Of a stretch of 64,000 bases of DNA, positions 47,938 through 57,365 are shown one piece after another. The first letter of the stretch is position 1, and the number at the start of each line of letters is the position of its first letter. Under the pieces are notes generated by a model. It was not told the DNA's origin, searched no databases, and saw only the letters and a list, made by a program, of their open reading frames with translations. The position numbers were made by a program, and so were the translations under genes. This DNA comes from Triplophysa rosa (lineage: Eukaryota > Chordata > Actinopteri > Cypriniformes > Nemacheilidae), in NCBI RefSeq assembly GCF_024868665.1, contig NC_079900.1:18247165-18311164 (forward strand), written 5' to 3'.

Positions 47938-49619
47938 GTTTGTCTAAATTGAAATGATACTCTGTTAGTTATTCATTTGTTTATTTTACTATCAAGTAAA
48001 AAACATCAAGCATCAAACAAAAAATATCTTTGTTTTTACATCAAGACCACTTGGTGCATGACTGAAAGGCTAGTCTTTTATAAAGAAAAGCCCATGTTGC
48101 CATGTCATTATGAACAAAAGAGCAGTGTTTCAGCACCATGGACAGAGACTCCACGTTCAATGAATGGCTTTATATCGTATGAGGACTTTAATTCTTTAAA
48201 ATTCATAACAAAATCGAATTTTAATGATCTGTCAACTTTACAGAGCAGGAATACAAAGAGGTGGTAGTTTGATTGAAACAAAAATGGGAATATACAGAGA
48301 ACGGTTCCAAAAACACATTAAATATGAGAAATGAAAACAACCCCCAAATGTGTCATTCTAGAATATAACCTGGTAATTGAGAATTATTTTGAAATGGCAC
48401 CTCCACTCCTGTGGAAATATTACATCCAGCAGAGTCTGAAATTGTTTCGCTAAAAATTAAACAACACCTTACACTCTGACCGCACTTTGACCTGAGTTAT
48501 TTCAGATCATATCTTGACTCGCTAACTCTATAGAGCCAATAACATTTCTATATATTGTAGAGAACAGTACTGATCGTGTTTGGAGATATCAAGAACGGGA
48601 CTCTCTGCTTGCTAAAAGGTTAATGAAGCCCTGTGCTTAATTGTATCAATGTCACGTTGGGCAATGCTGCTGACCCAATTGATCCACAGTCTCTGATCAC
48701 ATTTCACTAAAAGCAGATTCAGAGTCACAGCAGGGGTGGCTGATTAGCTAGACAGACTCTCTGGTGCCCCACTAATTGGAAAATTGTCTTACAGTTACAC
48801 ATTTACTCCCAGTCTCTGTACACTTCATTCTGTTGAAGGGAATAGTCCCATCGTCCCATCGTGTGCATTTCTATATTTACATTTCATACCATGGGGGAAA
48901 TTGTTTTAAGACAACCTTAAAACTTAAATAATAAACCAAATAAAACTCGACTGAATGACTGTCCCAATGTGGTCATGTTATTTTGGTGTACAACGTCCAT
49001 TCTGATGTGTCAACATTTATATAAATATAACCTACAAATTCAGAGTTTTGTGGAAAATGTCAGACCAACACAAAGCGAGTGACATTTGCTGACTGAACCG
49101 ATCTTGGACTCTTGAGTAATCCATGCCTACAACATCCAAGCTAGACATTTTATTTGCCAATTAGCAATTAGGTAATGTCCATTTAGGATTATATCCAATA
49201 AAAACAACCAATGTGACAATCTGTCGAGCAAGCTAAGCCCCCATACACAAGAAAATCTGAATATTAAAGACCTTTAATCTTCAAATGGCCATTTCTAATT
49301 ATTGGGATTTCACCTGTGCACATCAAAGCCTTTCTGATACAGTTTTTCTTGGTGAAATGAGACTTGTCAACATTAAAGTTTCTCTAGACAAACACATTGG
49401 AGATAAAGCTCTGCTCAGCTGATTAGGGAATGAGGATTAAAAGTCTGTTTGTCTTGATAATTTTCTTTAGGTGATATGAAAACATTGCACCTAATACCTT
49501 TGACTTTATTAACTCTTCCAATAGAGGCCTGTAGAGTGAGAATCAACGTAATACCACACATAAATACATACAGTATACCCATGTATTTATGTGGCAGACA
49601 CTTTAATTTAGGGGTCTCC
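47938..49619. other. Gene-free stretch
   Basis: No exon recognised. The frame at 47977-48267 (96 codons) has no domain. A 12-bp inverted repeat (acataaatacat/atgtatttatgt) lies near 49558-49594. Confidence 0.5.
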
Positions 49620-49639
49620 TTTCCTGCGTACTGGCGTTA

Positions 49640-49746
49640 GCCGTTACGCTTTTTTGGCCAAAGATTGCAGGCTTTTCTTCTAAAAGGGCTTTGGTGTTAC
49701 CTGGAAATCGAAGGCACGACTTCAACCACTTGAGCTACCGAAACAC
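49640..49746 (-). repeat. tRNA-like sequence (SINE head or tRNA relic)
   Basis: On the minus strand gtttcggtagctcaagtggt contains an A box that fits TRGCNNAGYNGG well (tagctcaagtgg). It is followed soon by cttcgatttccagg, which resembles a B box. The boxes are closer than in a functional tRNA and no acceptor stem closes, so this is not an intact tRNA gene. A tRNA-derived SINE start or a decayed tRNA copy are the two readings. Confidence 0.42.
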
Positions 49747-50264
49747 GGTGGGGACCTAATTCTGAAATCACTACGCTTCTATTTTACAATTTTGTAATTG
49801 AAAACAAAACATATATTTACACAATAACTGGTGCACAGTAAAGGCATATGAATTTGACAAAATTGTCTTCTTCAACTATTTACAAAGATCATGTTGTGTC
49901 TTACTGGAGGCACATGATCAGTCACAAATATGCTTGTATATTGTAGACACCTGGAAGAACTCATAAATACTCTTCTATTTTGTCATAACTTATTCTTTTC
50001 ATGTTTAAATAAAGAATTCCAAATAATCCAAAAGATCTCAGTGGACCTCACTGTACAAAACAATGTTCCAAAAAAGGCAGTTTAAGTATGCATCTTCTTA
50101 GCGTCATTGAATATCTCCTAATTTTAAAGATATAGAAAGTCCAAAGGCTGTTTGGGAGTTAGAATGGGCATTTCAGCAGAATAATATCAGATAGTCGGAG
50201 GACACGAGCAGTTGTGGCGTACTCCTTTAAAAGACAAACGCACGAGGAATATGAAAATATGACG
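49747..50264. other. Proximal upstream region of hs3st2
   Basis: No gene or transposon recognised. AT-rich until about 50200, after which CpG content rises into the promoter segment. Confidence 0.5.
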
Positions 50265-50320
50265 TGACGTCAGGCGTCGTCTTTAAATATTGATCTCGAG
50301 CACTTCACTGCCGCAAAGCC
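50265..50320 (+). promoter_or_regulatory. hs3st2: Candidate hs3st2 promoter: CRE palindrome and TATA-like box
   Basis: A perfect TGACGTCA lies at 50265-50272, immediately preceded by a further gacgtg half-site, and ctttaaatat at 50281-50290 can serve as a TATA-like box. The usual 25-30-nt offset would place transcription start near 50312-50320, about 500 nt before the coding start, in the most CpG-rich part of this region. The CRE palindrome is the binding sequence of CREB/ATF factors, so cAMP-linked control is suggested. The start site is inferred, not seen. Confidence 0.5.
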
Positions 50321-50343
50321 ATTCTTGAGAAGTTTACAAAGAG

Positions 50344-50505
50344 ATGAACATGAGCTGAGCTGAGCTGCGCGGCGGAGAGACGTTCCGCGTTCGAAACTTG
50401 GGAGCAAAATGTGCCGTTTAGACATGGAATATCAGATTTCCAACACGGATTACATTCGGTAGGATGGTGCTTCACATGATCGGCTCAAACAAATGGATTA
50501 CTTGA
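50344..50505 (+). promoter_or_regulatory. Three short upstream ORFs in the hs3st2 leader
   Basis: If transcription starts near 50315, the leader contains uORFs at 50344-50358 (4 codons, with two Met), 50409-50462 (17 codons) and 50464-50505 (13 codons). Each has its own stop and none overlaps the main start. Such uORFs normally lower ribosome arrival at the main ATG. The tandem agctg repeat at 50353-50367 lies within the first. Confidence 0.45.
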
Positions 50506-50566
50506 AATATTTTAAACACTAAAGCAAGTGCGTTTCTGAGGTGAGGAGCACCGCTGAGGTGCTGTA

Positions 50567-50707
50567 ATGTACAAAAGTGACGCGAAGCCTAAACAGGCAG
50601 TGGGATTACATTTCTTTTCAACTTTATTGCTTTTCTATCAAATACTTTTTGTCAGCCTGTGCGTCTGGTTGGAAATATTAACTAGCATTTTCCCAAATGA
50701 GATGTAA
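50567..50707 (+). CDS. 46-residue upstream ORF with a hydrophobic segment
   Basis: An ATG at 50567 opens a 46-codon frame ending in TAA at 50705-50707. The predicted peptide has a short basic start (Lys at 3, 7 and 9) followed by about 30 mostly hydrophobic residues (roughly 12-42, including STLLLFYQILFVSLCVWL), a shape like a signal anchor or small membrane peptide. It lies wholly upstream of hs3st2 in the same presumed leader. The -3 base of its ATG is G, a fair initiation context. It could be translated as a regulatory uORF or be a chance frame. If GTAAGT at 50704-50709 is a splice donor, the end of the frame would change. No homologue is known to me. Confidence 0.35.
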   Translation: MYKSDAKPKQAVGLHFFSTLLLFYQILFVSLCVWLEILTSIFPNEM

Positions 50708-50737
50708 GTTCGCGCCGTCGGAGTTTGCCGTGTCTTG

Positions 50738-50827
50738 ATGGGGAGCACGAGACCGCGAGCGAACGTCACAGAGAAACTTACAGAGAAAAACATGCCGTCT
50801 TTTCATCCATGGAGACATGGCATATAG
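50738..50827 (+). CDS. 29-residue uORF overlapping the hs3st2 start codon
   Basis: ATG at 50738 opens a 29-codon frame ending with TAG at 50825-50827, eight bases beyond the hs3st2 ATG triplet. A second in-frame ATG at 50792 has A at -3 and is the better start. Because the frame ends past the hs3st2 ATG (50817) in a different frame, ribosomes that start here cannot simply reinitiate downstream at that ATG. Overlapping uORFs of this kind usually repress main-frame translation. No peptide function is implied. Confidence 0.45.
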   Translation: MGSTRPRANVTEKLTEKNMPSFHPWRHGI

Positions 50828-51364
50828 GTTCCTGTCCAGCCGAATCGTGCCATCCTCAAACAGATTAAGCAGAAGGTTTATTTTTATATTCACCATATCG
50901 TTGTCTTTCACGTATCTATGCTACAGCATCCTATTCTGTTCCGGTACAATCATGCCTAACCAGAGATTGGAGGAGCATCGCTGCGTCCGTCTGAAACCCA
51001 TAGGGAGTAAAAAACTTTTACAGAAGTCACATTATTGCACTATATCTGCAAAAACGAGAGGAACCTCGGATGAAACGAGAGTTGTGGGTCTTACAGCAAA
51101 CCATAATGGTAACCAAAGCAAACAGTCCGTCTCGCAGAAAACACAAGCGCGAAACTCGGATGGGCTGGATCACAAGCAACCTAATAACACAAATTCACCA
51201 AAATACGGGAACAAGAAACTTCCAAACGCGCTTATAGTCGGCGTTAAGAAGGGAGGAACCCGGGCTGTTCTCGAGTTCATCCGAATTCATCCAGATGTTC
51301 GGGCACTTGGGACTGAGCCGCATTTCTTTGATAGAAACTATGACAAAGGCTTGGACTGGTACAG
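50817..51364 (+). CDS. hs3st2: Heparan sulfate glucosamine 3-O-sulfotransferase 2, first coding exon
   Basis: This Golgi type II membrane enzyme transfers sulfate from PAPS to the 3-O position of glucosamine in heparan sulfate, a late step in making specific protein-binding sites. The exon encodes 182 full codons plus two bases: a short cytosolic tail (residues 1-20, [10 protein letters not shown]... with basic RLSRR), a membrane anchor (about 21-41), a polar stem (42-134) with NXS/T sites at N99 and N123, and the start of the sulfotransferase domain. The PAPS 5'-phosphosulfate loop [10 protein letters not shown] is residues 141-150 (K145 aligns with the catalytic Lys of 3-OST-3). [11 protein letters not shown] follows, with E167 as the expected catalytic base plus H169 and D172. 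The MAYR start, the FTYLCYS anchor and KLLQKS favour HS3ST2 over HS3ST4 or HS3ST3. The ATG context is strong (G at -3, G at +4). The exon ends at a phase-2 donor after DWY(R). The domain's C-terminal part must lie beyond 64000. The stem is about 20 residues longer than I recall for the human protein. Confidence 0.95.
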
Positions 51365-51370
51365 GTAGGT
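51365..51370 (+). other. hs3st2: Splice donor of hs3st2 exon 1 (GTAGGT)
   Basis: tacag|gtaggt fits the donor consensus and falls where the HS3ST family breaks after DWYR, inside the Arg codon (phase 2). The open frame would run only one more codon past the donor before TAG, supporting its use. Confidence 0.9.
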
Positions 51371-54340
51371 TTTTCATATAGGCTACTGTATAGCTTTCCG
51401 CATTGTATTATTTTTGCGTAAAGGTGGATTGATAATTTAATAGAAATATGATATAATTTAAGATGATGTTCGAGATGACGTTCAGGTTTGCAGAAACGCT
51501 GAAAAAAGTTCATTTTTACAAAGAAACTGTAACATCGTAAAAGTGCACGCAGGTGCTTAGTAACATATATTAAAATAATACATATTAAAATAGTGTGTAT
51601 TCATTTGTGGTTGAACAATTACACGGTACCATTAGAATGGCCACAATGGATCAAAGACAACAAATAAATAACAGTAAAGAAAATAATTAATAACCAAAAT
51701 AATAAGTTCTCAAATCATACATTTACATTTCAAGCAAACCATTCATGTTGTTTAAAGTGCAAATAAATGTACAGATCTTGGAGAAAACTGTGTCTAGCAG
51801 GTCAAATTTCAAAAGCTTATATCAGCAGGGTGCAACAAAAATCACTTGCTGTGGTGGCTTAAAGACAAAAGATGAAAGTTTGAACTGCTGACAGAGAGAT
51901 GTTAGCAGAAACTCATAGCGAAAGAGCAGGAATGATAGTGTTTTGGCGAGAGACGCCGGGTGGAATGACACAGACTGATTGGGAGTGTTCGGTTTCAGGG
52001 CAAAATATGCAGATAAAGGGCAATGGATCTCTTTCAAGAGTAAACCTTCCATAAACGCTGCCAAGAAAAGTCATGGATCATATTGATCAGTGGGCAGATT
52101 AAAATCAACTCCTTCCATCCTGCCTTTCTACTGATGGGCTGCCATTCAAATACCCATCGGGGAGCCGTTTGACTGCACGAAAAGTCAGTGTCGATACCGA
52201 CTGGCATACAGGGCTGTATACTAGGGGCCTCTTGGAGACAATATCATCCCTCCCGTGTCCAGCACAGTGTCTGCCTGCAGCTCAGGTTCAGTAATTACAC
52301 TCACACATCACATCCCAGCAGAGACAGGACAGAGAGGACTCCCTGTGGGCCGTATCCAAACGTGAGGGGGAAAATCCATGAAGCTAATAGTACATACCTG
52401 TGTGAGAGCAGCCCTCCAGCCATTAGCAGTTGATGCCGTGCGTTTCGTCTGCTCGCCGTCTAGGAACCACAACAAAAACACGCTTATTCGGGTTTTGTGT
52501 GAGTTCAGGGGCAACTCCACTCACCCACAGCCTACTGTGTTAAAATCAATCGAAGCGGATGTGTTTGTGAGATGCGCAGATCGATGCTAGTCCCTTGTAT
52601 TTGGACATGGCGAGAAAAAGATGCAAGTAAAAAGAAACACAGGATAAAGAGAGGCTAAATGAAAGGAAGATAAAAACGTGCCGAGCCAGATGACTCCTAA
52701 ACACAAACAAATGCCCTCGAATGAGCCAGATACCAGATATGTGCTTTTGCAAACCAGCAGAGATAAAGACGACGGTTAGATGCCAGAAATATTTTCACAC
52801 GGCTGTTCAGGTAATTGCCTCGTAACACAGAACACGGTACTTGCGCATATCAAATTTGACAGATAGGCTAACAATGTAAATATAATTCACGCCTATAACA
52901 TGTGCACACATTCACTCAAAAACACACACACTACTCCCCCCCCCCCCCACACGCAGAAACTCATCAATACTATTTGTGGATGGGTTAATTAAAATGCCAC
53001 GAAGGCTAAGACACTGAAACAGTCGCCTAACCCCCACTGAAAGCCATTTTATTTTAGCAACTGACATCTTGCAATAAAAGGACCAATACGGCCAGCAATA
53101 AAGGGCACAAGTAATGAGAAAGATGAATTGGCTGATTAAAGCAAAAGTTCCTTATAAAGCTTTTAATAATGTGTTTTAGGGTCTTGTTTTTCTTTTTATT
53201 TCAATCTTTACCTTGCCAAGTTCCAATGGATAAATTCAGATGGCATTGTTACGATTACCTTTACTGCGAGTCCTCTTTAACTGGAGGAAAAGCAACAGTC
53301 TTCGCTTGAAATAATACGATTTATTCACCATAGCTGACAAAGCCCCGGAGTGATTCCGAGACAATTCTGTTAATTGTTGTGTTTTGTTTCCCCTATCACC
53401 CTTAAGCTTACGAGCCAGCTAATACAAACGTGGCAATGCTCATTACTTTATTTTTAGGAAGGAAACGCATCCTTATGGCCTCATTTGTTCTAGGCAAACC
53501 GGTTTTCCCATTATGAGCAGACACTTATAAGCTTGCTGATACAGACATCACTTTGTAACCAGGTTCATTTACCCAACACTCGTATGGCCACCGCTTCCAT
53601 TTTTCATTAGATCATCAAATCAAACAAATATTCTCCACTACACACCACCCGAACTTAAAAGGGCATTGATTTTTCAAACGTTGGAAGCTCTTCAAGTAGA
53701 TTTCCTAAGAAGTCGTCGGATTGTATAAGATGCCTTTTTAACATGTGCTAGAGTCAAGGAATTCCTCCCAGTCCGCCATTAATTGGCTCAGAGGGGAAAG
53801 GAGCGGCGAAACACAACATCCAGAAAGGTTGAGGAGGACAGAAAGTTGGACAGATTTGATTTAACAGGGAAAACTGCACATTGCTCAGTGCACGCGTGAG
53901 ACCCTACTATTCCCCCACACCACTAATGGGAATTGCTATTCCCAGTGTAGCTTGTAGTCGTGGAACTTTCCGTAGCATTAATTACTTACACAATTCATTC
54001 TTGGATGCGTCCCGGAGGGAGCTGCAACCCACCGAGATGTTTTGATTTGGTGATTTTAGCGTAAATTACTCATTAGACATGAGTGCCACTTGCAAGAGTG
54101 AGTAAATATAAGATACTCTGCGAGACAGTGTCGAGCGATGGGAGTCCATTATGGGACTGACTGGATTAAGGATGAATGTTGAATGCACCGAGTCACTCTA
54201 GAGACAAACCACAGAACCGCTGAGGAGCTGAAGGTGAGAGCTCAGATTCACTTAGAATACTTGAAGAGAAGCAGTCATCATATATTATCATACATTATGG
54301 CATTCCGCTGGCCCTCTGGTGTGCAAATTAAACAGCACCT
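51371..54340 (+). other. hs3st2 intron 1, 5' part
   Basis: No further exon with hs3st2 similarity is seen. The interval has no clear transposon boundary. Short frames (51822-52064, 52188-52752) are unsupported. A C13 run lies at 52936-52948. The stretch 53090-54190 is unusually free of recognisable repeats for this window. Confidence 0.6.
52936..52948 (+). repeat. C13 homopolymer next to a short CA run
   Basis: Thirteen consecutive C follow acacacacactact. Length-unstable tract within the intron. Confidence 0.9.
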
Positions 54341-55560
54341 ATACCGTGCCTGTAAAATACATTCATCCCCTTTCTGGGTTTTTTCACATTTTATTGTGTC
54401 ACGCTGTAATGGAAATGTACAAAAACATGCATTAGAGTAAATGAGTTTCAAGCAAAATAAGGCGTTAAGTAAACACACAACCCCTTGCTTTTACATATGT
54501 AAATGAGCTTTTAATCTTTCTCTGCTTCACACATAATTGGAGACTACCTGCACACTGCGGAGATGTTTCACGTTCAGTCAAAAATAGACGTGTATGTGGG
54601 AGTGCATACTGCAAAAATGCTAGTGCATTTTTGAGAAACATTACATCATGAAGACTAAGGTTGATATATCTGCCTAATACAAAGCCTTGCACGCGTGCCG
54701 CGTCCGTGGACTGCCCTTAACTTCCGGTACACATTCGCAACCAATAGAGTGCCTGTAGATTATTTCTGATAACAATCAAAAGAAACCAAGAAGAACCGTT
54801 ACTTGGCTAAACTTGCCTCTCCAATATTTTGAATTTAGACTGCGAAACCGAGCTCAACCGCTAGATGTCAATGTCCCATACGGTTTCTTTAAATCCGACC
54901 AAACTGCATGACCCATTTAACAAATTGTTTATTTAATGCAATTGTTACACCAAAAAAATAATATAAATTAAGTGTATTATTAGACACTAGCCAGACCGAT
55001 AAACAAACACAGACCGGAAGTTAACTGCAGTCCAGACGCATGCGTCCAATGAAACGATCTATACATTTTATGTGCATTCCCTGAAATTTGAACCATGACC
55101 TTAATGATACTAGCGCCACGTTTTTCCAGATCTGCATGGATGCTTTAAACTAACATTATACTAACAACACAGGAAGCATTGTTCTTCAAGCAGATGACAA
55201 GAATACAAACTCTAAAGGGAAAATGTGCTGCAGTCGGCTGAAGCGCTGAAACCTGGAAGATGATTAATCTTCCAACAAGACAATGACCCAAAAATACACC
55301 AAAAGTCACAGCGGAATGATTTAACGGTAAGAAAGGTTAATGTTCTGAAGAGCCCAGTCAAAGCCGCTCCAGATTAATTAACCGCATCTGTGAAATGACT
55401 TAAATATTGTTGTTAATAAACAGACGTTCACTAACTTGATGAGCCATCAGCATGAAAATATAGATAATTGTTCAGTGAGTGAGGGAGAAGAATACAAATG
55501 TATTGAAATTTATTCTTGAGTAATGCCGCAACAATTTTTGACTTTTTTCCTCAACACAAC
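54341..55560 (+). mobile_element. Decayed Tc1/mariner-like transposon relic
   Basis: The left part (taccgtgcctgtaaaatacat followed by ttttttcacattttattgtg) resembles the terminus of a widespread fish Tc1-like family. About 0.9 kb further, 55270-55375 encodes in broken frames a segment resembling the Tc1 transposase motif FQQDNDPK followed by KVNVLKSPVKA, which in intact elements includes the second catalytic Asp and its surroundings. Frame breaks and missing parts show it is inactive. No right terminus was identified, and a later MITE (54701-55041) splits it. Confidence 0.65.
54701..55041. mobile_element. MITE with CTTCCGGT-type inverted ends, inside Tc1 relic
   Basis: ggactgcccttaacttccgg at 54708-54727 and ccggaagttaactgcagtcc at 55014-55033 form inverted ends with two mismatches. 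The outer gcgtccg/gcatgcgtcc words may extend them. About 340 bp and non-coding. It separates the left terminus from the transposase-like segment of the Tc1 relic. Confidence 0.68.
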
Positions 55561-57119
55561 AGTTCTTTCTATTGATGTAAAAAGTCAGAGAGGGGTTATA
55601 GTGCATCTATAGGCACCAGAGAGATATTGATGTGCTTTACATAACTCATTTTTCACTTTAATTCCCCCCACCCCACCTCTCAGGATTCACTGAATAAAAA
55701 TAACCATTTTCCGTTTTAAAATCAATTCACAAGTCATAAATTCACAAGCGCTCACCTCATGGGAGAAGATGGCACTAGGGTAAGTTGAATTTATTTGTCG
55801 CAACTGGATGCCATTCTGCTCATGATTTCCTGTGCAGTGCTTGTAATGTCAGCAATTGTACACATCATCTATATGACCATTACCCTCCACTAGCTACATC
55901 AAGAAAATGAAAAATGCGTATGGCATACATGAACACAGTAGTGTGCCGAGTAAGTTATTCAATGCTACTAGTTTTAATGCAAATGTAAAGTGGTGTGACA
56001 ACATCTCATTCTCTAAAGTCATTAATGTGACTGTTTGCAATGACATTCTTTTTAGATCACTTATGTTTTAAGGCTTCCTGGTACCCGGTGTCATCCACGG
56101 AGCATGTAATGGATAAAGTGCAGGCGTTCTGTGTCGGGTTCTCACAATTTCAGGTGTCCTGCCGACCATTTGCATTTCTGCCACATACCGAGTAAGCCTG
56201 CTTCTCATTATTCCATGGTAATGTTCCCATTATATCCTTCGAAATGAACCTTTTAAACCAGGAGAGAGAAAAATAGAGGCATGTAAAGTGAATACGAAGT
56301 CAGATCAGGCATGCCGTGACAAACGCGTACTACATAGCTGGGCGTCTTTTTGCTAAAAGAGAAAGTTCAATTAATCATTGACACTAAAACACAACGATGG
56401 AAGAAATGAATAGAGAAAGCAAGGTTTGCTTGCTTTTTCTAAGCCAGGAGGCCGTGTTTAAAGCTGGTGTAATGGTTTATAAGATCCGTTCCCAACCTGG
56501 GCGATGAAAGAGCTTTGGCTCTCACTTTTCAATTCTCACTTTCTTTGCAAGAATTCACAGTCTTGGGCTATGAAACACATGATTAGTTTTGTCACCAATA
56601 TTGACACCAAAACACAGGGTTGTACATATACAGTATGTCACACATGCTACGAAAAAATAGGTCTGTGCTAAGAATAAATTTAATAGTGTAGCACGCGTGC
56701 GATACAGTTTGACAGGTGCATTAGACAGAGCCGCTTTTTTGTGTGAAGTGCGTTTGTCCTTGTGCTTGTTCGTGTGTGAGGTTAACCGATGCACCACTAT
56801 TTATTTTCGCTTTTGCAATTAAAACTTGTTTTCCGGCTGCCTCAAGTCCATTGATCCAGAGCCCTGTGATCTGCGCGATGTGGGAAAACATGGAAGGAAT
56901 CACGAAAGCGGATTTAAATATGTCATCTGCTTGTTCTGAGTGAATGAGTTGCACACCTTTATGTTACAAGCGTGACAGTCGTGGATTTGTCTGTATCTCA
57001 CTATACAAGGACATGAACTTTGAAAAAAGTTTATTTTACGAGAGTTTCACTGTTTGAGTGAAGCTACCGTCAAACACACTGAAACTCAAGCGCCTTCGCA
57101 GCGACCCGCCAAAATAAAA
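55561..57119 (+). other. hs3st2 intron 1, middle part
   Basis: No exon recognised. Opposite-strand frames near 56555-56954 overlap each other without domains. No transposon boundary seen. Confidence 0.5.
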
Positions 57120-57365
57120 GTCTGCTTAATTTGAACTAGATATAGTAAACACTATAGTATACTTAAACATGTACAATAGTAAAGTTTAAATATACTATAG
57201 TACGCAAGAACTTTACTGCAGTTTAATGTAGTAAATACTATAGTATACTAAAGTATTTTTATGGACAAATGTATTTACTACTGTGTAGTAAAGCATTGAA
57301 AATACAGAAGTCAGAAAAATTAAAAAGGAAAAAAATAATTTGGAGAAAACTAAAAATGATATGGC
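57120..57365. repeat. Repeat fragment sharing sequence with hAT interior and 62680-62860
   Basis: Contains actatagtatacttaaac, tactatagtatactaaagta and cagaaaaattaaaaaggaaa. The same word order (gtagtatactgaagtattttt, then cagaaaaattaaaacag) occurs inside the hAT at 59438-60175. The adjoining ccaaaataaaagtctgctta recurs reverse-complemented near 62825. Probably a fragment of that hAT family. Confidence 0.55.

Noticed and set aside
50704..50709. GTAAGT as a possible 5' UTR splice donor upstream of hs3st2
   Set aside because: It matches the donor consensus, but no acceptor with a branch-point and pyrimidine tract is visible in the 108 bases before the coding start. Mentioned only as a caveat to the uORF.
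51195..51513. Minus-strand frames opposite hs3st2 exon 1
   Set aside because: Shadows of the coding strand, with no independent support.
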